This document shows positions 49,363 through 61,649 of a stretch of 64,000 nt of DNA, piece by piece. The stretch comes from Kingdonia uniflora. Lineage: Eukaryota > Streptophyta > Magnoliopsida > Ranunculales > Circaeasteraceae. The DNA is taken from positions 3,596,001-3,660,000 of the forward strand of contig JACGCM010000560.1 in assembly GCA_014058105.1 (NCBI GenBank). Reading direction: 5' to 3'. Under the pieces are notes generated by a model. It saw nothing but the letters and a program-made list of their open reading frames with translations, had not been told where the DNA came from and made no database searches. The translations under genes were made by a program, and so were the position numbers. How positions within the stretch are numbered: position 1 is the stretch's first letter; the number at the start of each line of letters is the position of its first letter.

Positions 49363-50201
49363 AAACTAAGAAGGTTACCTTGGCATCTTGAATTTCTAGG
49401 TCGTCTACTTTGATATGGGTTGATAGAGATTTTAATATGTAGATGAAGAACAAATCTGACTTTTCGAAAATTACATTATGAGCATGCCTGATGACTTATA
49501 TTAGAAACTTGGCACTTTAATGTTGTTTCATTTTGGTTTCAAGTAACATGAAAAATTAATAACATATCTGCGAAAAATAAAGTGATTACTAGTATTACCT
49601 AAAAGCAATAACTTCCATAAATTTCGCATCAATCTGTAATATCAATGCAGATCATGGTTTAGAAAAGTGACATAATGCAATATAATTAAAATAACTAATA
49701 CCTCAAGGGAACATATGTGGCGTATTAGCTATGTACACCGGTTTCTTCTTTAACTTCTCTTACAACACCCATAAATATCTCTTCAGACTAATTTGGCAAA
49801 GAAACAAAACTTGAAATGTAAAAATAATGAAGCAAATGATAATTTCAGAAAGTATGGAATAAGCCAGAGTACCTAAAGAATGAAACCAGTTGGTAATTTC
49901 CATACACCCCTCAAATGTTGGAACATGATGCTTATCATGATTTAGGAAAGTATTTCAACTTTGTTAACCCCAAATGCGTAACACTATTGTTGTACCAGGT
50001 GGAGGATTGCCTGTGATCTGATTTTGCTTAGACCATCCAGGTAAATTCGATCATGTTATTAGCACTTCATATTTATGTTACTGTAAAGAAAATTACATTC
50101 AATATTTCTGCAATGTTTCTAAAATTTGTGTTTGCCATATTATGATATTTATGAAGGACTATGGCATTTGGCATTTCTACTACCACCTTGATGTGCACAT
50201 G
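49363..50201. other. No gene recognised
   Basis: Intron-like AT-rich sequence. A short exon-like piece with flanking AG and GT lies near 50000-50040 but is not identified. Confidence 0.45.
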
Positions 50202-52765
50202 TGTAATGACCCATATTTAATTATTCTTAATATTCACTCTTAATCCTATTCTTAATCTAATTGGCATATTAGATTCCTTTCCTTCACGTTAAGTTCCGCA
50301 TTCATTTTCCGCATGTACTCTTTCATCTATTCTACTCATCCTTTATATACCATTTATTCATTTTAGTGGTTTAGTATTAGATTCCTTTAGTAGTTTTGGG
50401 CGGTTCGGAGGTGTTTTGGAGTTAGAGGTGGTTTTGTTGCCTTGGGAGCCTGTAGAAAGTTTGGTAGTGGTATTTATGTATTGTGGGTGTGGTTTGGGGT
50501 GGTTCCGATGAACCGTTGCAGTGGCCGGTGGATTTCCGGGGACGCCCGAGGAAAATATTCCTTTTTGGGGGCTTAGGCGTTTTGGTTGCCGAGGGGCGGT
50601 AGAGGTGGTGTGTTCACCTTGGGGAACCTTGGTTGGGTTCGTAGAAGTGTTTCTGTGGTGGTGGAGATGGTCCGTGGAGTTCCGGGGTGCCCGGGGTGGT
50701 CCGTGGTGTCTTCCGGCAATTCCTTAGCTTTTCTGGTAAGTCCAGTTTTTGAACAGACCAGTTTTGTTTGAACAAGACTTTGTCTCTTCAAATAGGATCT
50801 TCCAGGGACAGTTTTCTTTCATTCCTACAACATTCTTTTTGAACAAGCCTTTGTCTGTTCGAACAGGATCTTCCCTGTTCGAACAAAGGCGCGATTTTAG
50901 CTGCGTCTGGGTCTATATACTTCATTTCTTCACTCCTTTCTTCACTCCTTCACTCTCTCATCTCCCTAACCTTTTCCTCTCTCCTCCTTACTCCTAATCC
51001 AGCCTTCCTCTTCGCTTGCGGATTCTCCCTCAGCTTCACCGCTATCTCTTCTCTTATTCTCGGAAAGTAATTTCCTTATTCCTTTCCGTCAATTCTGCTT
51101 GATTTAGCTTAGGGTTTGATTTCTAGGGTTTGGATTTTATTCTCGTTTCCTTAAATTGTTGGTTGTTTGTTGTTCCTGGTGTGTGTTAGATTACCAGGCG
51201 TTCTATTTGCTTTTGCGCAGATCGTAGTTGGGTTTCCGGGTTGGTTTTTCGTAGGACTCGGGATTTCCTTCAGGCGAGTTTTCCTTTCATTTTTAAATTC
51301 CTCTACTAGTTAATAGATGTTGATTTGAGTAGTACTCTGAGCATAGAAGTGTGGTGATCAGTTAGGTTTTATTTTCATATCACTTCTCCGTAACTGTTAA
51401 CTCTTTAGTTACTATAGTTACATTGACTTTGGGTTTTGCTAGAAGTTGCTAGTATAGTTACTAATAGTTGCATTCTTGTTGCTGGGTTCAGTCTTCTAGA
51501 GACTAAGGTTGTTTAGTTGTGATGACGGTTAGGTTGTTGTTTCATCAGTTTAGATGGTGCAACCGAGTCATTGGGTATTTTGTTTAGGATTGTTTCCACG
51601 CTCTTCTCTAGGTGGTTATCCTATGTTTGTTTGCCAGGTTCACGGCTGTTACATTGTAATCCTTGAGATTTGTTGCATCTTTTCAAATCATGCAAACTCT
51701 TTTAACTTATCAAGATCTGATACATAACAAAGCTCTACATCGCTTGACCTCCGATAGGATCGTAGGAGTTCTACACTGGGTTGAAATAGTAGGCGGGTCC
51801 AGGATGGATACTATCATACCTTATAAACCCATCCGTGAGTGCGGGAAGGTATGAGAAAGAATTTACAATCCGGTACAGGGCTTATCCTTGAGGTTGAAAT
51901 TCCTCAGAATAAAATACAGTTTGGACGTTGGCTCCGTGGGTTGAAAAGCCCGGAATACTTTGATCAAGTGAGTATCCACTAGCTTGGTTGAGCTTGACTC
52001 AAATCGTACCCATTGTATCCCTTTAACAGATCTCTTTAAATCAAACATGCTAGCGGTTGATCAACCATTAATTATTATAATAGGATTGCATCACGTTTTC
52101 AACATTAACTCATTTAGTATTTTGAACTTAGCACATATCACATCATTGGCATATCATTGCATCTTTCCCTCATTGTCACATTCCTTCCTTTTCTTATATT
52201 CCTTATTCTTACTCTGGTTACTCTTATATTTCCTTTATGTTCTTACTACTCAGTTACTTGGATCATGAATCTATTAGTTACTATTATTCTACTTTAACTT
52301 ACTCTATCTGTTTCACTTCACTCTCCTTATCTGTATCTGTTTACTAGTATGTTATTTAGACTTGTTGGGTATTCAGTGAGCCATGGTTTTTCTCACTCTT
52401 GCATTGTTTCCTCTCTTTCAGAGGTTGAGTAGTCTGAGTTGCTGAGAGCCTCAGCAGTGTTTGGAGCAGTTGACGTTGCCGACCAGTTTTACTTTAGACT
52501 TTTGTTGTTATCTCAGCATATGTTGTTGTACCTTATTTTGGACATTGTATATATTTATGTCAGATATGTATATATGTTTTTTGCTTCCGCTATGTTGTTA
52601 TTTCATTTCTTTACTCTAATGATTATTGCTATATGTGAATAGCCGAGCCAGAATTTGTCTACGGCTTGGCTATTTGTGGGGTAGAATCTTTGGATTCCCC
52701 GACCTGCACTACTTAGAATCTAGTAATTGGTCAAGCTACCGATTACCGGATTTTGAGGCGTGACA
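50202..52765 (+). mobile_element. Solo LTR 4, shorter diverged member of the long-LTR family
   Basis: Starts TGTAATGACCC and ends GAGGCGTGACA. The flanks ACATG (50197-50201) and ACATT (52766-52770) match at four of five bases. It is 2,564 bp, about 1.5 kb shorter than LTRs 1-3. U3 has two TTCGAA motifs and decayed relatives, and a TATA box lies at 50914-50919. The 3' region keeps the GTGAGC...CTCAC hairpin near 52376 and the three terminal stem-loops. Stem 1 is GCCGAGCC/GGCTTGGC (52642-52670), with a compensatory change relative to LTR 2. Confidence 0.82.
50914..50919 (+). promoter_or_regulatory. LTR 4 TATA box
   Basis: TATATA followed by CT-rich sequence, at the family's usual place downstream of the TTCGAA motifs. 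Confidence 0.5.
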
Positions 52766-52770
52766 ACATT

Positions 52771-52875
52771 GTCTGGAGATTTAGAACCGCTTTCCAAAAT
52801 GAAAGTGAATCAAGTTCTAAAAAGGCAGAAGAATTACAATCAAGAATATCGCAATTTCATGAGACAGTTGAAAGG
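52771..52875 (+). other. Exon-like coiled-coil scrap beside LTR 4
   Basis: One frame reads FQNESESSSKKAEELQSRIS then QFHETVER, to a GTAGC donor-like site. It looks like a coiled-coil exon of an unidentified gene, cut by the LTR insertion. Confidence 0.35.
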
Positions 52876-53096
52876 TAGCAAAACTTACTGAAACTAGTTT
52901 TCTTCAGACTAATTATTTTATGGATAACAAAATCAGTCTTAATATACTTTGAGAATATAAATTTTGGAGACTACCCCTTGGGAATTTATAAACATGCTTC
53001 ATCCATCATATCCAGTTAATGCTCTCATAACTCCCTCAATAACCCACACTCTTCCTATCCTCTCTTAACTCCTGTCTAAAGCATTCATATGCTAAA

Positions 53097-53726
53097 ATGG
53101 TCATTGCCTGCATCATCAATTTCGAGAGTAAAATTTCTGAAAAATGTGCTTCCCAAGTGGGTGTTACAGAGGCATTAGTAGAAATACATCTAACGAGTAC
53201 CCTAGATGCTAGAAGATCGCTCAACTATGAACTTCTTATAAGGTATGACGACCCCAAAAAAGTTATGAAATTCTCAATAGACTTCCTTGGTTTTCTTACT
53301 GAACTAGGATGTGATGAATCAATACAAGACCTTTGTTCTCAAACAAAATCTTGCTCTGACAATCTTATTGGTGATGAATTTTGGGTTAGCAATAGAGACA
53401 CATTTCTCCAATTTTCACTTGATGTTGTGCTTGACACACTACGACGGGAATCAAAAGAGTTAATCATGAAGCTAGAAATAGATATCGTTACCACCATAAA
53501 TGATTATGCTGAACCAGAGGTTGCTATCCTAACTCTAGCCATGGATTCCACAACCATAACCAACGCCTCAAGAACTACACTAAGTGAACTCACTGAAGGA
53601 AGGGGCGAAATTTGCCCAATTTTCTTGGAATATTATTTAGAAGGTCAAAATGTTAGTACAACCAAATGTGGGCAGAAATTCCACTTGGGGTGTATTCCCC
53701 TGGATTTCGATTTCATAAAAAAATAG
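53097..53726 (+). CDS. Uninterrupted 209-codon frame with degenerate RING-like C-terminus
   Basis: ATG at 53097, stop at 53724-53726, with no internal break. Residues 1-165 are mixed alpha/beta-like, rich in acidic and hydrophobic residues, with no family I recognise. The C-terminus resembles a RING finger (C173-P-I-F, then K-C191-G-Q-K-F-H196-L-G-C199). The second cysteine of the first pair is Phe, the CGH histidine is Gln, and the last CxxC pair is missing, so zinc binding and E3 activity are unlikely. A TATAAAT-like motif near 52955 lies about 140 bp upstream. It could be a young pseudogene, a captured exon or a real short gene. It is the longest clean non-transposon frame in the window. 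Confidence 0.45.
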   Translation: MVIACIINFESKISEKCASQVGVTEALVEIHLTSTLDARRSLNYELLIRYDDPKKVMKFSIDFLGFLTELGCDESIQDLCSQTKSCSDNLIGDEFWVSNRDTFLQFSLDVVLDTLRRESKELIMKLEIDIVTTINDYAEPEVAILTLAMDSTTITNASRTTLSELTEGRGEICPIFLEYYLEGQNVSTTKCGQKFHLGCIPLDFDFIKK

Positions 53727-54030
53727 AATGTTCTTATTATCGGTCTTAGATTGGAAAAAATATTTATTTCAACAATGTTCTTTTTCTTTCTTGATTTCAT
53801 ATGTAATAACAAACTGTTTTTGAATTCTCACAAAAGGTTTTAACACAGTTATAATGAAACTATGAAAAAGTCTTTGAAATTGTATGTATAACTACTGCCA
53901 CATACCATATATTGTTCTTTATTTCCAAATCTTAGCAACTATATAATTTTATGAACCATCTCATAATCATATCCCCACTCTTCTAATGCATTTATATGTT
54001 ATACAACATAAGCAGTTAGATATTTGTTTA

Positions 54031-54226
54031 CTATTTAAGATATGGCTAGATGAACCAATAGTACCTATTTACCTGAGCTGTAGTTTATCAATGAATTTAC
54101 CCTTATACAACATACGAAGGAGTAGAAAACTACAGTAAAACCACTTCAATGCAGATTTTAGAAACCTTGATATACTGAATTACTAAGCTTTATTTATGCA
54201 TGTGTTTGTGGAAATTAATTTATAGG
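54031..54226 (+). repeat. Dispersed direct repeat, copy 1
   Basis: CTATTTAAGATATGGCTAGA to GGAAATTAATTTAT, about 90 percent identical to 55459-55655. The copies are 1.43 kb apart. Confidence 0.9.
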
Positions 54227-55458
54227 CTTTCATCATTCAATGGAGTTAACTTGGAGTGTGGGTGAAAAGTTCATGGGCCATGGGTGCACAAGGGTACACA
54301 AGGCTGTACATATTGGCCGACAAACTGAACGGTTATGACCTATGACTTGATAAGATTCTAAGTACCATATTAGGAATCAAACAAGTTAAATGGGAGAGGA
54401 CAGTCAATTAGTGTTGAATACTGGAGAGTACATGAATCCAAAGTCTTCATGTGCGGAAAGAGGAAACCACACTTTGCTCCTCTATATTAAGGAAAACCAA
54501 GACTTAAGTATATAAATGGCATATCTACCTTTTCTGTGATAATCTAGAAGAGATTTTTGGAGGTCTCAGAAGATTCAAAGAAATCATAGAGATCAGCTCC
54601 CAATGCATAGGGCGTTGATGAATACTTTCGTGGTTATAACACATGCCTTTATGGCGGCAACTTCATATCACCATCTGCAGATGGAGCAATTCTGAAGAAC
54701 TTGGAAAACTGAGAGGTTACATCAAAGTTAAGGAAAGTTTATTTGAATTTTTGAGTATTATATGTCTTTATTGAGCTTATTTCAATCCAGTTCTTTGACG
54801 ATATCTGTTTCCTCCTAATTACTCTAACTTTAGTTCCCATTCATTTTTTCCTTAAAATGTTTTTACTTTATGAAGAAGCATTAGTTGATTTTAAAGGTGT
54901 CTCGGCCGTGAGTGTATTTGTCATTAAGGACTTATTCATTGTTGGTAAAATATAATTATGAATGGAAGTGTTTATTTATAGTACTATTATGCATATCGAT
55001 TCTCGAGTGGTAGGTTTGAGTCTTCAATAGATGTATGTTGAACCTCTTTTGGCCTTCTACAATATTTCACGATATGTAATATTACTGATTAGATGTTCTT
55101 CGTCATAGCTGTAAAATTAAAAAGTTGTTCAGTATATATAAACATTATAAATATTGAAGATAGTTAATCGATGTTCATAAATTAGGATAAGTATGATAAG
55201 TTGTTATAGCTTCTACTCAACCCACTTCTATCAATGCTGACATTAGTAAATACAAAATCTTCTCACCTCTTTTAACTCTTGATTGCTTTGTCATTATGTG
55301 CAGGCATGCAGCGGATTTGCAATTCTGAAGGGGCGTAAATTGTAGATTGGTTCAGCAACATGCAAGGAAAGGAATGCGTTAGGTTTATGGGGTAATGAGG
55401 CACTTTTTCTTCAGCCCTAGGTTGTAATTTCCCTTTTTTTTAGATTGATATTGTCTTA

Positions 55459-55655
55459 CTATTTAAGATATGGCTAGATGAACCAATAGTACCTGCTCAC
55501 TTGAGCTGTAGTTCATCAATGAATTTACCCTTAAAGAATATATGATGGAGTAGAGAACTGCAGTAAACACCACTTTAATGTAGGTTTTTAGAAACCTTGA
55601 TGTACTGAATTACTAAGCTTTATTTATACATGTGTTTGTGGAAATTAATTTATGG
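55459..55655 (+). repeat. Dispersed direct repeat, copy 2
   Basis: Same ends as copy 1, with small indels in the middle. Confidence 0.9.
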
Positions 55656-56058
55656 GTATGCCAAAAAGTTTCTTGAAACACGGGTTTTCCTTTAAAACCA
55701 ATCTTCTATATTTTACATTTTCGTTCCTTGGAAGGAAAGCCTGTAGAGAACTTTAAAGCCATCAGTAGCTACATTCTACCGGTCAACCTACTTCTTCGTA
55801 CAAACGTATATAGAGTTATGAGAAACCACTTTGCATTGGTCGAAATAAGCATCTAGAATATCATAAGGACTGAATAATCCACAGATGTATTATGAAGCTT
55901 CCACTTCTCTGTATGGTAGCCTGGTTATTTTGATTGATGATAAAATATCATATTTCCTCTACTAAAGTTTTTGCAAGTTTTTTTTGAATATTTTCATCCC
56001 TTAGAAGGTCTTATTTTCCCTATATTCCCAGGAGACTAATTTTAGAGAACGGAAGCTG

Positions 56059-57276
56059 ATGGTGCAAGAAATTGTCCAGTTTTTGAGAGCTGATGCAGCT
56101 GTTGTGTTTACGAGGATTTTGAGATATTATGCTATATGCAGACAACTAGCAACAACCACCTATTTGTATCAACCCGTTATCTATATGACACTTCAAATTA
56201 TGGTTGCTCAGATTGGACCATGTGGTGTTTTGGGGTGCCGGACCTCATGGAACCCAGTCATAAAATCTACATTGGTCAGCAGGAAGGAAACAATATATCT
56301 CCAATGCAATAAATAATGTAGAATTTGTTATTCATTCGTTATATGATGTTCATGTAAATTTGTTAACTTGAAAGGGTCTTTCCTTAAAAGTGTTAATACA
56401 AAAGTAAGTTCTCCTCCTTATAAGTTATGTTTACTAAAATAATTCTTCATGATTAGTTAAAGTAGTCTTTGTGAAATATCTTGGTGTATTTCGATGATGA
56501 CTATTAGAACATCTACAAAATTGAGTAGGCTTTATGATCAGATGTCCAACCGTTGTTTAATTTGATTAGTTTTAATGAAATTCGTCGTACTATTTAATAT
56601 GCACTCATTATCAAAATAAATGTTAGAGTTTTACTGAGTTGTGTACTGTGGTTTTTGTATTATTTTTCAAAATGTTTGTAACTTTATTTTTCACGACTTA
56701 AATAACAAACCCAAACTTACCATCACAAAAAATAGGCATAGGCTACCAACAATACGGAAATGGTTATGCTCAAACCTGTCTTGGGTTAATAAAATTTTAT
56801 TTTATTTAAATTTGGATCGTCTAAGAGTTAAGGATTTGACTTATCTCACCAATATGAGGCACACAAAGTTGTCCCCCTAAACAAATACAATAAACTTTAA
56901 TTTGATGTCTTTAGCAAGTTTGTATGAGCCTATTTCAAATGAACTAATATACTATCTACTCTCTAGGGTCATTGACAACCAAAGGAGACCAAAGTATTGG
57001 CTAGGGACCATGACTTAAGAATGTTCCTGGGTTGAATCTTCACAAATGAGTGCCATAAGTCATTGCTTACATTGGTAACATATAAATTCGTGAACGGTAA
57101 TGGTCATTACACCACAATCAGCCATGTTATAAATGACTGCAACAATCATCGTCCTACTTAGAAAAAGAAAACCCTTAATAAATTGCAGAATTGAATACAA
57201 CTTTTATTGCCCTCAACTCTTGGTGCACTTCGATGGTGACAGTAGCGGCAAACAAAAAGCCAGAGTAACAGATACT
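56059..57276. other. Unrecognised stretch with two short frames
   Basis: Frames at 56059-56316 (85 codons) and 56641-56880 (79 codons) show no motif I recognise. The remainder is AT-rich. Confidence 0.4.
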
Positions 57277-57830
57277 TAATTTTTCTTAAAATGGGGTTGA
57301 TACACTTTACCAAAGTCATTACTCCCTTCTCTCAAACCTCAATCTCCTTCCCTTCCCTTGCCACAAAACTGATACACATTAATTCCTCCTCAAAATCTTT
57401 CACCCCAATAAATTTAAAACCTTTTATCCTAATTATCATCAATCATGGTGACTGTTACAAATAATCTCCTAATCTTCATGCTCACATCCATATATATAAT
57501 CCCCATTTCATCTTCCATTTTCCCATTATTGATTAACTATGAAATTTAAGCTCTTAAAGGTAAATTTTTTTATCATTTCTCAAGCAGTTTCTTTTGAATT
57601 GTACTCCTGATTTTTATCTCTGCCATAATTTTTGTAGCTGATTCCTCATTGGATACAACTTAATTTTATCATCTTAAATTTAGCAGGCTCTATTATTGAC
57701 GTTAAAATCCAGGATTCAAAAAAGGTTCATACTTTCTCCTCACTCTTAGAGTCCTATTAATATGTTTCTTCTGTAATCACATTGTGATTATTCTTTTAAT
57801 GAAATTCGTTTAATTTGATTATTTTTAATG
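57277..57830 (+). repeat. Duplicated promoter and signal-peptide exon region, copy 1
   Basis: Aligns with 60707-61205. It includes the ATG at 57445 (MVTVTNNLLIFMLTSIYIIP), a hydrophobic secretion-signal-like peptide, but the frame stops at 57547-57549 after 34 residues. The upstream part is CT- and CCTTCC-rich like a leader. The downstream homology continues through intron-like sequence. Confidence 0.8.
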
Positions 57831-57889
57831 AAATTCATTACAAATATTAGATAACCTTATTATACTCCCCTATTATACCTTGGAATTGA

Positions 57890-58167
57890 TTTTCAAAAGT
57901 ACATTCGAAAGGTATTGTAAGAAGGGAAGCTTGAAATATCAATCCAAGAGCTCCACCTTGGTACACCCAGCACATACTCTCTAAGTCTGTATTGAAATAG
58001 AAAATTACTTCAAAAAATTGATAAAATCTATACTCTATACTTTTACAGAAGAGACACAACCTTTAGAATGCCAAAACGCTTCACCAGACTTGCGGATATG
58101 AATGTTGCAGCAGGACCCATGAAGGCACATAGACCATTGAAACCAACAATGATAGATGGATTCAAAC
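57890..58167 (-). pseudogene. Ferroportin-like (IREG3/SLC40A3 type) transporter, two exon fragments
   Basis: Exon 58167-58061 gives [20 protein letters not shown], then [15 protein letters not shown] and a GT donor. The next piece (about 57961-57890) gives GGALGLIFQASLLTI. Together they match two adjacent membrane segments of the plant plastid/mitochondrial ferroportin homologue (IREG3/MAR1, solute carrier 40 member 3), which moves iron or related metals. Only about 55 residues of a protein of roughly 600 are present, so it is a fragment. It lies just downstream of signal-peptide repeat copy 1, in the opposite orientation. Confidence 0.78.
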
Positions 58168-59420
58168 CTGTCAAAAACTCCCACATTATATCTACATCTT
58201 ACCGCTAGAATCCCTTAGAGGCAAATCAGACTTGCACAAATACGAAAGAAAACATATCATTAGTGTTCTCAAATGGAAAAAAGTGAGTTTGAAGGAGTAA
58301 AGAAAAGAAGAGGAAGCCAGAGTGTAGAATAGAGGTAGGGTAGGAGCTGAAGGCTTATCTTAAAAGAAGGTGTTTTTCAAGTTGTAAAGCCTAAAGTCCC
58401 CTTTAAGAAGAGGAAGCTGGAGGAAGTCGCAAAAGAATATGTTATGTGTTTTTTGTGTGGAAAAAAGACGATGGAAAAGAACCAACTTGCGTAGCGAAAG
58501 AAGAAGCTAGGATCCTAAACTACAGAGCTTTTTTTAACAATGTATATAGAAGTATTTGTTTAAAGATAAGTGTTTAAAGCCTTTCAAATAGTTCAGAGTA
58601 TAAGGTGGATTAAGGAAAAAACATTCTTCTATATACATTGGATACCCTACAAGCTTTTTTTTTTTGGAGGTTTTAAAAAGGAGTTAAAGACAATACGAGT
58701 TCAGAAACATAGATAAAATTTTTAAAACCAAAATAACAATTATTCAGAAACATGTTACGGATGTTCACACCATGGATAACATTTTTCTTCAACACCGATC
58801 TCTTTATTAAAAGATACGTGCCTTCGGCCTACCCAAATTCATGCACTCCTATTTTGTCCCCCTGGCACTACCATCCTAATTTGTAATACATGTCATTTTT
58901 ATTATTCATTTAACTTCATTTAAGTTTAATCGTGTACTTTAGCTTAATTTTACACTTCCAGGAAGGCAATTAACTTAGTTTTTATTATAACTTCACAATT
59001 ATAGTCAATATTTGTTATATTGCCATACCCAATAATGTACTCAGACAACATTTATGTTTAAGAATTCCTTCCGCATTCTTCAAGTATGCACATCTTAATT
59101 TTTCCCCTCAAGTCCATTTCTTATAGTGCTCTTTCAGCACTATGCCATGCACCAATGAAGGATTGCACATTGAAAACTTTTCCCAATAAGTCATACGCCC
59201 CTTAATATTCATAAACCACATATGATTCATAGCCATTTCTTAACTCATTAAGTAACAACAGCTACTAAACACCCGTCAGATTTATCAAATTCTTCCATAT
59301 TGATAACAAATATAAGCATTTTAATGAGGACACATGACGGTTAAAATAGCAGAACAAAACATATTTGTAGTAGTGCCATCTATTGAAGTTTGTATTCTTT
59401 TGTACCTTCAGAAATCATCT
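58168..59420. other. No gene recognised
   Basis: Purine-rich near 58260-58520, then AT-rich. Possibly leader or intron of the neighbouring fragments, but nothing is identifiable. Confidence 0.45.
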
Positions 59421-59429
59421 TCTATCAAT

Positions 59430-59955
59430 GTTTCTGACAATGTGAGTGCTGATATGGGTATTCTCCTCCTCATCGAGATTGGCCAAACCAAAGTCAAAAA
59501 TTTTAGGCTCCAGGTCCTTATCAAGAAGTACATTTGCGGCCTTAATGTCACTATGAACAATCTTCAGCCTTGATTCTTCATGGAGAAAAGCTTAGTCCTC
59601 TAGCTAAACCAACATAAATCCTATGCCGAGTCTTCCAACCCAAATTAATTTGGAATTGTTCAAGACCTTTAATCATCAAATTAACAAGAGGTTAGAGTTC
59701 TAATAAAAACTGTTTAAACAACCACAGACAAAGCTGATCTTACTAAACAAAGCACAAGCAAGACTGATATTTTCCATATATTCATATATTATTAATAATT
59801 GATTTCCTTCAATACAGCATCCATAAAATTTTATGAGATTAAAATGTTGTAGAGCAGATATCATTCCAATTTCATTCACAGATTTGCAATTGCCTTGCTT
59901 AGATTTTTAAGATAGATGTTTCACAACAATTATCATGCCATCTGACAAAATCCCC
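59430..59955 (-). pseudogene. LRR-VIII-type receptor-like kinase, kinase-domain fragments
   Basis: Exon about 59955-59756 gives YRGILSDGMIIVVKHLS (subdomains I-II with the ATP-binding lysine), a stop, then VNEIGMISALQHFNLIKFYG and CCIEGNQLLIIYEYMEN. Exon about 59690-59430 gives [35 protein letters not shown], and [20 protein letters not shown]. The spacing and the CCIEGNQ and [10 protein letters not shown] blocks are typical of plant LRR-RLK subfamily VIII. The catalytic HRD is HSD and DFG is intact. Frameshifts are present in the LARGL/LHEES region. The ectodomain, membrane segment and C-lobe end are missing. This is a captured or degraded fragment of a plasma-membrane kinase gene. Confidence 0.9.
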
Positions 59956-60706
59956 TGTATTTGTGTAATAATTGATAATGTCAACTTTCATCTACATGAC
60001 TATAATGGGAAATCGTCGAATCAAATTAAATATTTCATGTCTAAAAATTATTATTTAAGAAAATTTTCAGGTGCGTCTAACATTCATATTTGGTGCATGG
60101 GAAATGCATATACCACCTTACCAATAAACATTAAGAGTTTCGAAGTAAGACACCATGAAAGTAAGTTTTTTGTCTTCTATATACGGTTAAGAAAAGAGTG
60201 TGGAACAAAAAACAAAAGAGGGAAAATTTTGTACGGAACATTTTACTTCCAAACGATAGATCTAGTGATAAAAGATTCAAAAACTATTTTTTATAATCAT
60301 TTTTTATAATCTCTATTATTTAATCTTTCAAAACTCTTTTTTATCAGTTAGAAACCTAGCCTAATAATTTTTATGTTTAAAGATACAACATATTATGAAC
60401 TTCTCGAATCTATCAATGATCTTCATGATGGCTTGAAAAGTGATGTGAAGCTTTATTGGGACCACTTTTCGAATAAGAAACCACGGCCTTTGATTAAATT
60501 CCAATGCGTATCCTTATTAGGTTATTTACATACTCCAGTGGAAGACCCCTAAGGACTGAATACATATCATGATAATAATGTTATATGGTTCAAACTACCC
60601 TATGAAAGCAAACAAAATGGTGTTGTTCTGCCTGTATAGGTGTCACCATATCCTCCTCTGCTACTTTTTACAAGTCCCATTAGTATTCAACATATTGCCA
60701 CTTTCT
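59956..60706 (+). other. Unidentified frames
   Basis: A 124-codon frame at 59935-60309 and a frame from 60374 (TTYYELLESINDLHDGLKSD, stop near 60550) look partly protein-like. The first overlaps the kinase fragment antisense. Neither family is recognised. Confidence 0.3.
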
Positions 60707-61205
60707 TTTTCTTGAAATGGGGTTGATACTCTACCTAGGTTGCTACTCTCTTCTATCAAACCTTAATCTCATTCCCTTCTCTTGCCACGAAACCGATACC
60801 CATTAATTCCTCCCCAAAATCTTACCCCCCAATAAATTTATAACATTTTCTCCTAATTACCATCAATCATGGTGATTGTCACAAAGAATCTGCTCCTAAT
60901 CTTCATACTCACATCCATATTTATAATCCCCATTTCATCTTCCATTTTCCCATTATTCACTAACTCTGAACTTCAAGCTCCTAAAGGTAGAAAATTCATC
61001 ATTTTTCAATCAGTTTCTTTTGAATTGTACTCCTGATTTTGTCCTCTTCCATAATTTTGCGGTCGATTCCTCTTTGGATACAACCTAAATTTGCAGTCTC
61101 TATCATTGACATTGAAATCCAGGATTAAGGGTTCGTATTTTCTCCCCACTCATAAATTCCTATTGGTGTGCTTCTTTTGTGATCACATTGTGATTATTCT
61201 TTTCC
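60707..61205 (+). repeat. Duplicated promoter and signal-peptide exon region, copy 2
   Basis: About 90 percent identical to copy 1. Here the exon stays open: ATG at 60869 gives MVIVTKNLLLIFILTSIFII, then PISSSIFPLFTNSELQAPKG at a GTAGA donor (60986/60987). This looks like the first exon of a secreted or membrane protein, with a signal peptide of about 25 residues. Later exons were not found, so the family is unknown. Confidence 0.8.
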
Positions 61206-61649
61206 TTTTTTTTTTTTCTTTTTTTGAATTTTGTTGTCCACTAATTATTATGTCGAGCTTTTTATGTATATAACCGCATTGATCAAGAAATATATTGAAG
61301 TCTTTCAAGTAAGCCTAAAGCAAGATTCTTACATGCACAATTTCAAAAACTCTAGATATAGCTTTATAGGTAATTGATTGGAATTGGTGTATTTCTTCAA
61401 TTGTTGATTTGCATCTATCATTACGATTCTCCTCAGTTATTTGATGAACATCTTTAAGATTGGGTAACTACATATTACGTTTTCAACTAATTAGTTTTTA
61501 GTTTGGAATTTGTATAGAATGGGCTATTGTACATCAATTATTTGAAATCTGTATGCTTTTGGTATACCACTTAAATATATGTGTTATTGTTTCTTTAAAT
61601 TGGTTCTAACATTATTTGATCTTTACCATAATTTGCATCCTCGATTACC
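61206..61649. other. No gene recognised
   Basis: AT-rich, intron-like, with a T-rich tract near 61200-61225. Confidence 0.5.

Larger units (their letters stand above)
53727..56058. other. AT-rich stretch with a dispersed repeat
   Basis: No gene recognised. It holds the repeat pair at 54031 and 55459. Exon-like scraps near 54590-54720 and 55730-55860 are unidentified. Confidence 0.45.

Noticed and set aside
59935..60309. 124-codon plus-strand frame
   Set aside because: Its start overlaps the receptor-kinase fragment on the other strand, and no motif is recognisable. Not called a gene.
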